Source: SpSt-333 sp040751955
GTDB taxonomy: Bacteria; Bacteroidota; Ignavibacteria; UBA10030; UBA8401
Length of the DNA stretch: 64,000 nucleotides
Assembly (NCBI GenBank): GCA_040751955.1
Contig: JBFMFY010000006.1
Location: 1-64,000 of the forward strand
Direction of reading: 5' to 3'
Both the position numbers and the translations under genes were made by a program. Numbering within the stretch: position 1 is the first letter of the stretch; the number at the start of each line of letters is the position of its first letter. The notes beneath the pieces were generated by a model. It made no database searches. It was not told where the DNA came from and worked only from the letters and a program-made list of their open reading frames with translations. Shown in pieces: positions 18,124 to 25,065 of this stretch.

Positions 18124-19749
18124 TTATGAAAACTTCTTCATCAATTCATCCACTTTCTCTTTTGAAATCCCTTCGCCAAGTTTATCTAAATTTTGTTTTT
18201 GTTCAGCCACTTTTGGTTTTTCAATTTTCTTTTCAGCAGGTGCATTTCCCGCTTTCAATCGGATCCGTTCTTCGATCTCGTCGATCCAACTCGTTTGAGG
18301 TTTGGGATTTGGGGTTTGAGTTTTGGGACTTGGAGTGGTGACCGCTTTCGCCGGTTCACTTGAAACCTGAAACCTGAAACCGGATTCATTTTTTACAGGG
18401 TTAATCGGTCTCGTCTCAAACGCCAATCGCTTGATATTAATGAGATGCTTTGCCGAGACATTATCCGAAATGATCGATCGCCCGAATGTTCCGGGACCTA
18501 ATGTCATCGAAGGGAGTAGTTCATTTGTGAATCCGACAGCTCCGAGTGCGGACTGCGTATTAACGAGAATTCTACATGCCGGTTTTTCCAGCCCGAATTG
18601 CAAAATAATTCCCTCATCGGTCGAGTGGATAACCATCGTATGTCCCAGTCCGCCGAACTCAAGCATCTCCCAGCAGAGATGGCATCCTTCGCGCCATCCA
18701 TCAGCAACAAAGAAGGAAAGTACCGGGGAAAGTTTTTCGCGGGAAAGTGGATACTCCCTTCCGATAGCGGGAAGTTCGGCGATCAATACGCTGGTATCGG
18801 GCGGAACAGTGAATCCGGATTTCTGTGCGATGAATGCAGGTGACTTTCCGACGATGTCGGGATTGATTGCACCTTTCGGATCGAACATCGTTCGTGAAAG
18901 TTTTTCCTTCTCTTCCGTGTTGACGAAGTATCCCTTCAATTTTTTGAATTCAGCAATTGCTTTCTCTTTGATCGGAAGATCGACGATTACTCCTGATTCG
19001 GTTGAACAGAGAACACCGTAGTCAAATTGTTTTCCGGAGACAATGTCGGCAACTGCTTTTTCAATATTTGCCGTTCGTTCGATGAAGGCGGGAACATTTC
19101 CGGAACCGACTCCATATGCCGGTTTCCCTGAACTGTAGGCGGAACGAACCATCGGATTGCTCCCCGTTGCGAGAATGATCGCTGTGTGTTTGTGCTTCAT
19201 CAATTCATTTGTTCCTTCAATTGAAGGAACAGTCATGCATGCGATTAATCCCTGAGGTGCACCTGCTTTCACTGCTGCGTCGTTCACAACACGCAGCGCT
19301 TCCAGCGTGGATTTTGCAGCGCGCGGATGAGGGCTTGCCACAAATCCGTTGCGTCCTTTTACAGAAATGATTGCTTTGAACATTACAGTGGAAGTTGGGT
19401 TTGTGGAAGGAATCAATGCGGCAACTACACCCATTGGCTCGCCGATTTCGATAATTCTTTTTTCTTTGTCTTCGCGGATAACACCGACGGTGCGGAGGTC
19501 TTTGATAGATTCCCACACACGCAGCGTACCAAACTCATTTTTCTTTTTCTTGTCTTCCGGTTTGCCGAATCCGGTCTCTTCGTGTGCCATTCTGCCGAGC
19601 CGTTCTGCATCCGCAAACCCGGCATCAACCATCGCCTTTACAATTGCATCCACCTGTTCCTGCGAATAAGCGCGGAAGGCGAGTTGCGCTTCTTTTGCCT
19701 TGTTGACAAGGTCTCTGACTTCTTGAATCGATTGTATGTCTTTATCCAT
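18124..19749 (-). CDS. CoA-acylating aldehyde dehydrogenase with repeat-bearing tail
   Basis: 541 aa. Residues 1-450 form an acylating aldehyde dehydrogenase of the EutE/PduP/AdhE-N class, with ATGSNPMVRSAYSSGKPAYG and the catalytic cysteine in YGVLCSTESG. It converts aldehyde, CoA and NAD to acyl-CoA. A tail of about 92 residues follows. It is a Pro/Thr/Lys-rich linker encoded by heptanucleotide repeats, then two short helices, the last being GISKEKVDELMKKFS. Such an end helix after a loose linker resembles microcompartment encapsulation peptides, but no shell protein gene is in the window. A cytosolic role feeding the nearby acetate kinase is equally possible. Confidence 0.88.
   Translation of the reverse strand: MDKDIQSIQEVRDLVNKAKEAQLAFRAYSQEQVDAIVKAMVDAGFADAERLGRMAHEETGFGKPEDKKKKNEFGTLRVWESIKDLRTVGVIREDKEKRIIEIGEPMGVVAALIPSTNPTSTVMFKAIISVKGRNGFVASPHPRAAKSTLEALRVVNDAAVKAGAPQGLIACMTVPSIEGTNELMKHKHTAIILATGSNPMVRSAYSSGKPAYGVGSGNVPAFIERTANIEKAVADIVSGKQFDYGVLCSTESGVIVDLPIKEKAIAEFKKLKGYFVNTEEKEKLSRTMFDPKGAINPDIVGKSPAFIAQKSGFTVPPDTSVLIAELPAIGREYPLSREKLSPVLSFFVADGWREGCHLCWEMLEFGGLGHTMVIHSTDEGIILQFGLEKPACRILVNTQSALGAVGFTNELLPSMTLGPGTFGRSIISDNVSAKHLINIKRLAFETRPINPVKNESGFRFQVSSEPAKAVTTPSPKTQTPNPKPQTSWIDEIEERIRLKAGNAPAEKKIEKPKVAEQKQNLDKLGEGISKEKVDELMKKFS
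18294..18335. repeat. Six-copy heptanucleotide array inside the aldehyde dehydrogenase gene
   Basis: Six consecutive 7-base units with consensus TTTGGGA occupy 42 bases on the plus strand. They encode, on the minus strand, the Pro/Thr/Gln-rich linker of the aldehyde dehydrogenase tail. Forty-two bases is 14 codons, so the array keeps the frame. Confidence 0.8.
18360..18380. repeat. Three-copy heptanucleotide array (CTGAAAC) in the same gene
   Basis: Three tandem 7-base units, CTGAAAC with one TTGAAAC, fill exactly 21 bases. On the coding (minus) strand they read GTTTCAG/GTTTCAA and encode GFRFQVS in the linker. The same heptad family appears in the RluB-like gene at 50118 and in the gap at 58383. 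Confidence 0.8.
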
Positions 19750-19792
19750 ACGTTATTAGGACAAATTATATATTCAACTCTGCAAGAAGGTG

Positions 19793-19814
19793 GGAAATTT
19801 CTATGAAAATTTCC
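19793..19814. other. Inverted repeat between ruvB and the aldehyde dehydrogenase gene
   Basis: The arms GGAAATTT (19793-19800) and AAATTTCC (19807-19814) pair over 8 bp with a 6-base loop. There is no T tract after it on the minus strand, so it is a poor intrinsic terminator. It may be a protein-binding site or an mRNA stem in the 89-base gap. A TATAAT-like hexamer on the minus strand lies at 19770-19765. Confidence 0.3.
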
Positions 19815-19838
19815 ACACTTAAAATTCCAGCAGCAAAA

Positions 19839-20879
19839 TCAAAATAGTTTTTCTTGTCCCGATTGGCTTTTCTTCATTCCGAAATGTTCATACGCCAATT
19901 TCGTCGCCTCGCGTCCCCGCGGTGTGCGTTGGATGAATCCTTCCTGAATCAAATACGGTTCGTACACTTCTTCGATTGTTCCCGCTTCTTCACCAACAGC
20001 CACTGCGAGTGTGCTCACCCCGACCGGTCCGCCGTCATACTTCTCCAGAATAACGCGCAAGATGCGTTTATCCATTTCATCTAAACCGTGTTCGTCAACT
20101 TCTAGTGCTTTCAATGAGTGGTGAGCAACCTCTTTAGTTATGATTCCCTTATGGCGGGAAAGGGAAGCATCCGCTTCGGCAAAATCGCGGCAGCGTTTCA
20201 ATAAACGATTTGCGATCCGAGGAGTGCCGCGGGAGCGTTTAGCAATTTCAAGTGCCCCTTCTTTGTCTATTTCGATTTGCAAAATATGAGCGGAGCGGAT
20301 AATGATCTCAAATAAAACTTCGGAATTGTAATAGTCCAGCCGATTGTTGATGCCGAATCGTGCACGAAGGGGAGCGGTGAGTAATCCGGCACGTGTTGTG
20401 GCACCGACGAGCGTAAATTTTGGAAGAGCGAGTTGAATCGAGCGTGCACTTGGTCCGCTGTCGATCATGATATCAAGACGGAAATCTTCCATTGCGGAAT
20501 AAAGATATTCTTCCACTACGGCATTCACGCGGTGGATTTCGTCAATAAAAAGAACATCGCCTTCTTTTAAGTTTGTAAGAATACCGGCGAGATCTGCCGG
20601 CTTGTCAAGTACAGGACCGGAAGTGACTTTGACATCCGAACCCATTTCATGCGCGATGATAAACGAGAGAGTTGTCTTTCCCAATCCGGGTGGACCGGTC
20701 AGCAACACATGATCGAGAGATTCACCTCGTTTTTTAGCCGCAGTGATAAAGATCTTCAGATTATCGACGATCTTTTTCTGTCCGTAGAATTCCTCGAATC
20801 CGCTCGGACGAAGAGTTTGTTCGAATTCTTTTTCGGCGACCGAGAGGGTGGGAGAAGTATTTTCTGTCCGTTTCTTCAT
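19839..20879 (-). CDS. ruvB: Holliday junction branch migration ATPase RuvB
   Basis: A 346-aa AAA+ motor that drives branch migration with RuvA. Walker A is GPPGLGKTT, Walker B is FIDEIHRV and sensor 1 lies in TLVGATTR. The arginine finger region is GPSARSIQL, and the C-terminal winged helix ends with RTPRGREATKLAYEHFG. Length matches the family. The ATG begins immediately after the obg stop codon with no gap, so the two are co-translated. ruvA and ruvC are not in the window. Confidence 0.97.
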   Translation of the reverse strand: MKKRTENTSPTLSVAEKEFEQTLRPSGFEEFYGQKKIVDNLKIFITAAKKRGESLDHVLLTGPPGLGKTTLSFIIAHEMGSDVKVTSGPVLDKPADLAGILTNLKEGDVLFIDEIHRVNAVVEEYLYSAMEDFRLDIMIDSGPSARSIQLALPKFTLVGATTRAGLLTAPLRARFGINNRLDYYNSEVLFEIIIRSAHILQIEIDKEGALEIAKRSRGTPRIANRLLKRCRDFAEADASLSRHKGIITKEVAHHSLKALEVDEHGLDEMDKRILRVILEKYDGGPVGVSTLAVAVGEEAGTIEEVYEPYLIQEGFIQRTPRGREATKLAYEHFGMKKSQSGQEKLF

Positions 20880-21863
20880 TTATGCCTTCACCATCTTCCA
20901 CATTGCTTCCACCAATTCAGCAGTTCCTTCATTTGTTGCCGCTGAAATTTTATAGACAGGATACTTTTTGGGAAACGATAACTTCTTGAGTGATTTTTTT
21001 ACTTCATCAGTTGCGATGTCGAGTTTTGTTATTACGATAAGGCTTTTTTTCTTCGGAAGATCGGGATTGAACTCTTTCAATTCTTTTTGCAGGACCTTGA
21101 AATCATTCTTGATATCCGTACTCGTACAATCGATTAAATAGGCAAGAGCCTTCGTCCGTTCGATATGTTTTAAGAATTGGATCCCGAGTCCTTTTCCCTC
21201 ATGTGCTCCTTCGATAAGTCCGGGAATGTCGGCGACGACAAAACTTTTTTCTTCCTGATAATAGACCATTCCTAAATTCGGCGTGAGAGTTGTAAACGGG
21301 TAGTCGGCAATTTTCGGTTTCGCCGCAGAGATGGTTGAAATAAGGGTCGATTTTCCTGCGTTCGGAAATCCGACAAGACCGATATCCGCGAGAAGTTTTA
21401 GTTCCAATTCAAGCCACAACTCTTCTCCCGGTTCTCCCGGAGTGCATACACGCGGCGCCTGGTTTGTAGGCGAGCGAAACACCCAATTCCCTTTGCCTCC
21501 ACGACCTCCTTTTGCAACCAGATATTCCTGTCCGTGTTCGGTCATGTCTGCAATAACATGTCCAGTTTCGGCATTTCGAATTAACGTTCCTGCGGGGACT
21601 TTGATAACGATATGATCAGCAGAGCGTCCTTCTTTGTTCGAGCCTTCGCCGGGATTTCCGTCCTTGGCGATGAATTTTTTTTTATATCGAAAATCGAGCA
21701 GCGTATTCAATTGCTTATCGGCACGCAAGATGATATCGCCTCCGCGCCCGCCATTTCCTCCGTCCGGTCCGCCTTTGGGAATGAATTTTTCCCTGCGCCA
21801 ATGAATGATGCCATTGCCACCTTTACCTGATCTCACAAAAATTTTAGCCGAGTCGATGAACAT
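20880..21863 (-). CDS. obg: GTPase Obg
   Basis: A 327-aa ribosome-associated GTPase. The glycine-rich Obg fold (residues 1-158) begins FIDSAKIFVRSGKGGNG. The G domain follows with G1 GFPNAGKST, G3 DIPGLIEGAHEGKGLG and a G4 variant TKLD. It ends right after the G domain without the extra C-terminal OCT domain that some bacteria have. Obg acts in 50S subunit maturation and stress responses. It lies 12 bases downstream of an unknown gene and directly upstream of ruvB. Confidence 0.96.
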   Translation of the reverse strand: MFIDSAKIFVRSGKGGNGIIHWRREKFIPKGGPDGGNGGRGGDIILRADKQLNTLLDFRYKKKFIAKDGNPGEGSNKEGRSADHIVIKVPAGTLIRNAETGHVIADMTEHGQEYLVAKGGRGGKGNWVFRSPTNQAPRVCTPGEPGEELWLELELKLLADIGLVGFPNAGKSTLISTISAAKPKIADYPFTTLTPNLGMVYYQEEKSFVVADIPGLIEGAHEGKGLGIQFLKHIERTKALAYLIDCTSTDIKNDFKVLQKELKEFNPDLPKKKSLIVITKLDIATDEVKKSLKKLSFPKKYPVYKISAATNEGTAELVEAMWKMVKA

Positions 21864-21875
21864 ACCGTCGTTGTG

Positions 21876-22946
21876 TTATGAGTGCATCTTGTTTGAAAAA
21901 TACGATTGAAGTGCGTTCGTAAAAATTATCGCCTCGCGCGAGTACGGTTCGATATCGTTCATTGTAAAAAAATGATCAAGCGTCAGCGCAGCTTCATCCC
22001 ATGATGGCTGCAATAGAATCTGTTGCACGGTCTCTTGAAATCGCAACTGTTCTTTCTTAAATAGTGCGTCGATAATATTCTGTCTATCACGCTCGGGAAT
22101 GAGCAGTTCAGATGCGCTGACTGCCGGTTCCGGTCGCGGGATATGCAGAGATTCTCGTTCAACATACGACCCTTTTTTTACGAACGTATTTTTAAGTATC
22201 GAAGTCAATTCATTCTGCTGTAAAGTATTCTTTCCCTGTTCGCGCATTGTATGCAAGTGTTCTGAAACGGATTTCAGTCCCTTGTCGTCAAAAAAATATG
22301 TCAGTGCCTTCGTCGGTATGCCGGTTTCGATCGGACGGTCGGTATTGTTTTGAATATAGTAAACGAAATTGAAGAACGGTCCGGTCATTCCGGCAAGCTC
22401 TTCTGCAGTATTATCCCTGATGATCTCACGATCTATTTTCTGCAGGAGAATGACAGTCTCCTCTTTGGACAATTGCTCCTTCCCACGCTCTATAAGAAAC
22501 CTTTCAATAATCCGCCAGTAGTACCCATAATCGTAACAGTAACCGAATTTCAATTTCAACTCGCGGGAAGTGATGACACTTTTTTCTTCGAAGAGAAAAT
22601 TTTCAAGTGTCCAGATCGGACGACAGAGGTAATTGAAGAGGAAGTGCGTGCATCGATCATTAATTTCTTCAAAATCTTTTTGACCGAAGTTGAAATGATA
22701 GATCAAAAGCAGATCGGTCTGTTCTCGAAGCAGTTTCACATCTTCCTGCGAATAATCGAACCTGCTTGAATGCAATTCATCTTTTCTTTCCTGATAGAGC
22801 AGCCACTCAACTTCCGCTTTGAAGAAACTTTTGACATTTACTGGTATGTTCGATTCTAGGATTGATTTTAACGGAATAGAATGAGCGTTCCCGATGGTGT
22901 TTTCTCGGATGATCCTTTGCAGGGTTTCAGTTTCTAATTCGAACAT
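21876..22946 (-). CDS. Uncharacterised 356-aa protein upstream of obg
   Basis: A 356-aa soluble protein with no signal peptide or membrane helix. It is rich in aromatic and charged residues, looks mostly helical, and contains the distinctive stretch KFGYCYDYGYYWRIIERF near residue 150. I recognise no domain. It is the first gene of a minus-strand group with obg (12-base gap) and ruvB, and it is divergent from a small membrane protein gene. Co-transcription with obg might hint at a ribosome or stress role, but that is only context. Confidence 0.75.
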   Translation of the reverse strand: MFELETETLQRIIRENTIGNAHSIPLKSILESNIPVNVKSFFKAEVEWLLYQERKDELHSSRFDYSQEDVKLLREQTDLLLIYHFNFGQKDFEEINDRCTHFLFNYLCRPIWTLENFLFEEKSVITSRELKLKFGYCYDYGYYWRIIERFLIERGKEQLSKEETVILLQKIDREIIRDNTAEELAGMTGPFFNFVYYIQNNTDRPIETGIPTKALTYFFDDKGLKSVSEHLHTMREQGKNTLQQNELTSILKNTFVKKGSYVERESLHIPRPEPAVSASELLIPERDRQNIIDALFKKEQLRFQETVQQILLQPSWDEAALTLDHFFTMNDIEPYSREAIIFTNALQSYFSNKMHS

Positions 22947-22976
22947 TTGAATTGGATTATTTTTCCGCTATTTTCA
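22946..22976 (+). promoter_or_regulatory. Candidate promoter of the 117-aa membrane protein gene
   Basis: TTTG at 22946-22949 and TATTTTCA at 22969-22976 are exactly 19 bases apart, matching the Bacteroidota-type pattern. The site overlaps the start codon of the divergent 356-aa gene, so expression of the two may interfere. Confidence 0.4.
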
Positions 22977-23021
22977 ATTAATATACATCTTAAATGATTC
23001 AATCTGAAAGGAATTACACAA

Positions 23022-23375
23022 ATGCGTGAGATTTTTTATGTTTTACATATCCTTGGAATGATGATTATTATTGCATGTTCTGCTCTCCTCTTGGTTAAGA
23101 AGGATAATGCCGATGAACAAAAGAAAAAATTTTCGTTGTATTTAATGTCCGCTGCTCACACTCAATTATTAACAGGACTCATTTTATTTTTCCTCATGCT
23201 TTCAGAAGTGAATCACGTGAAAATTGGAATTAAGATTCTGTTTGCAATTGAAATCGCTGTACTCGCCACCGTTCTAAAAAAGAAAATTCATTCAAATTTA
23301 TTTCCCGCTAAAATTCTCATTACAAGTATCTTATTGTCATCAATAGCAACGACACTAATCGCATTTTTGCTGTAG
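23022..23375 (+). CDS. Four-helix integral membrane protein, unknown
   Basis: A 117-aa protein with four predicted transmembrane helices (about residues 3-23, 40-62, 67-84 and 92-115). A lysine-rich loop, KKDNADEQKKK, joins the first two. AAAGGA at 23007-23012 precedes the ATG. Histidines at the helix ends (LHILGM, AAHTQ) recall small heme or copper membrane proteins, but this is not diagnostic. A strong intrinsic terminator follows, so it forms a single-gene unit. Confidence 0.7.
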   Translation: MREIFYVLHILGMMIIIACSALLLVKKDNADEQKKKFSLYLMSAAHTQLLTGLILFFLMLSEVNHVKIGIKILFAIEIAVLATVLKKKIHSNLFPAKILITSILLSSIATTLIAFLL

Positions 23376-23410
23376 CAGAAATAAACGAAAAATTGTGATT
23401 TTTTTTTCTA

Positions 23411-23433
23411 CCCCGATTTCATCGGGGTTTTTT
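23411..23433 (+). terminator. Rho-independent terminator
   Basis: The arms CCCCGAT (23411-23417) and ATCGGGG (23421-23427) form a perfect 7-bp stem with a TTC loop, followed directly by six Ts. It ends the transcript of the preceding membrane protein gene. The rest of the 289-base gap, up to 23664, is AT-rich and holds the HU promoter. Confidence 0.9.
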
Positions 23434-23569
23434 GTTCGATACCGTAAAAAATCGTGAAAAACTTGCTGTTTCAGTTAATTTTGCTAAGTACAAAAATCCC
23501 AATAAAGATTGGCGTATTTTTTGCTGATTCAATAAATATCTGATTTTATTGACTTTTTTTAATTTTTCG

Positions 23570-23600
23570 TTTGACATGATATTGAAAATACATATATTTA
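23570..23600 (+). promoter_or_regulatory. Candidate promoter of the HU genes
   Basis: TTGACA at 23571-23576 and TATATT at 23593-23598 are 16 bases apart, a near-consensus sigma-70 promoter. The same bases also read TTTG-N19-TATATTTA, the Bacteroidota form. The transcript would have a leader of roughly 60 bases, and AAGGAG at 23652-23657 serves the first HU gene. Confidence 0.6.
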
Positions 23601-23664
23601 CACAGGTTGTTTTAGAGATTTACTATAATTAACTATCCAATCACCATTATGTAAGGAGTTTGCT

Positions 23665-23955
23665 ATGGGGAAAACGATGACAAAATCCCAAATAGCTGCC
23701 CATTTTGCAGATAAATTTGGGTTGAAAAAGAAAGTCGTTGTCCAGTTTTTTGAAGAACTGGCAAATTTGTCATACAAAGAAGCACCGAATCAATTTACAT
23801 TCCCCGGCATCGGTAAATTGGTTTTGGTTGATCGCAAAGCAAGAATCGGCAGAAATCCTGCAACAGGAGAAACAATTCAAATTCCTGCGAAGAAAGTTGT
23901 GAAATTTAAAGTTGCCAAAGCAGCAAAACAAGAAATCTTAAAAAAATTCTTATAG
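23665..23955 (+). CDS. HU family DNA-binding protein, copy 1
   Basis: A 96-aa histone-like protein that bends and compacts DNA. The N-terminal helices begin MTKSQIAAHFADKFG, and the DNA-gripping arm follows with RIGRNPATGETIQIPAKK. The chain ends in a lysine-rich helix, VVKFKVAKAAK. The N-terminal MGKTMTKSQI differs from the usual MNKxELI start. A second copy follows 31 bases later with its own ribosome binding site. The two probably act as homo- or heterodimers. Confidence 0.95.
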   Translation: MGKTMTKSQIAAHFADKFGLKKKVVVQFFEELANLSYKEAPNQFTFPGIGKLVLVDRKARIGRNPATGETIQIPAKKVVKFKVAKAAKQEILKKFL

Positions 23956-23986
23956 ACAAACATTCACCTAAAACCAGGAGAGTAAT

Positions 23987-24274
23987 ATGGGAAAAGCAAT
24001 GACGAAATCGCAAATTGCAAGTTATTTTGCGAATAAGTTCGGAATGAAGAAGAAAGCGGTGACGGAGATATTTGCAGAACTTGCAGCATTAGCGTACAAA
24101 GAAGCGCCGAATCAATTCATTATTCCGGGCGTTGGCAAATTGGTACTCGTGCAACGGAAAGCACGTCAAGGTCGCAATCCGGCAACTGGTGAAATTATAC
24201 AGATTCCCGCGAAGAAAGTTGTGAAGTTTAAGGTTGCCAAAGCTGCAAAAGACGCGATTCTCGGTAAGAAATAA
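23987..24274 (+). CDS. HU family DNA-binding protein, copy 2
   Basis: A 95-aa paralog of the preceding gene, clearly a tandem duplicate: most residues match, including the arm RQGRNPATGEIIQIPAKK. Differences concentrate in the helical body (residues 15-45) and the last residues. CAGGAGAG is seven bases before the ATG. A terminator follows, so both copies form one operon. Tandem HU pairs allow heterodimers with distinct DNA preferences, as known for HupA/HupB, though there the genes are unlinked. Confidence 0.95.
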   Translation: MGKAMTKSQIASYFANKFGMKKKAVTEIFAELAALAYKEAPNQFIIPGVGKLVLVQRKARQGRNPATGEIIQIPAKKVVKFKVAKAAKDAILGKK

Positions 24275-24300
24275 ATTCCACTGGCAGTTTGTTCAAAAAA

Positions 24301-24332
24301 GTCCATTTGTTTTATGCAAATGGGCTTTTTTT
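24301..24332 (+). terminator. Rho-independent terminator after the HU pair
   Basis: The arms at 24301-24309 and 24317-24325 form a 9-bp stem that includes one G-U pair, with a 7-base loop, followed by seven Ts. It separates the HU operon from the FKBP gene. Confidence 0.88.
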
Positions 24333-24417
24333 GTTTTAGTTGATTACGTTTCGGTATAATTTTTTGGAAGTGCGCTCCCTTTTCATTATTTTTAAACAGA
24401 TTAAGTTAATTTTCAGC

Positions 24418-24813
24418 ATGAAAGTTTTTTCAATTCTCGCTATTGCCTTATCCCTTATAGGATGTGAAAGGAATAATTTTGTGACAAAATCCGGAGTGAA
24501 AGTAGAAGTTCTTCAAGAAGGGAAAGGGGCATCGCCAAAACAAGGACAAATTGTTACTGTGCACTACACCGGTTGGTTAACCGACAGTACTAAATTCGAC
24601 AGTTCAAGAGATCGCGGGCAACCATTCTCATATCAATTTGGTGTGGGGCAGGTTATACAAGGTTGGGATGACGGTGTAGCCACGTTGAAGGTCGGAGGAA
24701 AAAGTCGGTTCACAATTCCACCTGAATTAGGATATGGGCGACAGGGTGCCGGTGGAATCATTCCGCCAAATGCAACATTGATCTTCGAAGTAGAATTACT
24801 GGGAATCCAATAA
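24418..24813 (+). CDS. FKBP-type peptidyl-prolyl isomerase lipoprotein
   Basis: 131 aa. The signal peptide ends in the lipobox SLIGC (Cys16), so the protein is probably anchored in the envelope. One complete FKBP domain follows with VTVHYTGWLTDSTKFDSS, the active-site segment GVGQVIQGWDDGV, and IPPELGYGRQGAGGIIPPN. It speeds proline isomerisation in exported proteins. ATG 24418 was chosen over an in-frame codon at 24340 because it gives a clean lipoprotein signal. The stop overlaps the ferredoxin ATG (TAATG). Confidence 0.93.
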   Translation: MKVFSILAIALSLIGCERNNFVTKSGVKVEVLQEGKGASPKQGQIVTVHYTGWLTDSTKFDSSRDRGQPFSYQFGVGQVIQGWDDGVATLKVGGKSRFTIPPELGYGRQGAGGIIPPNATLIFEVELLGIQ

Positions 24814-25064
24814 TGCCTCAACCTCATTTAATGATCCACATCATTCCCGGAAAATGCGATTTCTGCGGCTGCTGTGTCGGAGTCTGTCCGGAAGATGCGA
24901 TCGAACTGCAGGAATCGAAGATCGCCATTATTGAAGAGCGATGCACCAATTGCCGCAAATGCGTCTGGGCTTGTCCGTGGGAAGTGATCGAATTCCATAA
25001 AGAGGGAGTTCATAATCTACCGGACCAGATTCCGCAATACCTAAATCAGACGGTGGCGTTTTAA
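24813..25064 (+). CDS. 2[4Fe-4S] ferredoxin
   Basis: An 83-aa electron carrier with two complete cluster motifs, CDFCGCCVGVCP and CTNCRKCVWACP, each CxxCxxCxxxCP. It lies one base before the geranylgeranyl reductase gene and is surely co-expressed with it. In Methanosarcina an adjacent ferredoxin is the dedicated electron donor for geranylgeranyl reductase, so the same role is likely here. It overlaps the FKBP stop by one base. Confidence 0.93.
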   Translation: MPQPHLMIHIIPGKCDFCGCCVGVCPEDAIELQESKIAIIEERCTNCRKCVWACPWEVIEFHKEGVHNLPDQIPQYLNQTVAF

Positions 25065-25065
25065 T

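Noticed and set aside
17732..18298. 188-codon plus-strand frame across the DNA glycosylase and aldehyde dehydrogenase
   Set aside because: Antisense shadow; the Phe/Ser-rich composition mirrors the coding strand of the real genes.
18294..18380. CRISPR-like repeats
   Set aside because: The units are 7 bases and contiguous without spacers, and lie in a coding gene; no cas genes are present.
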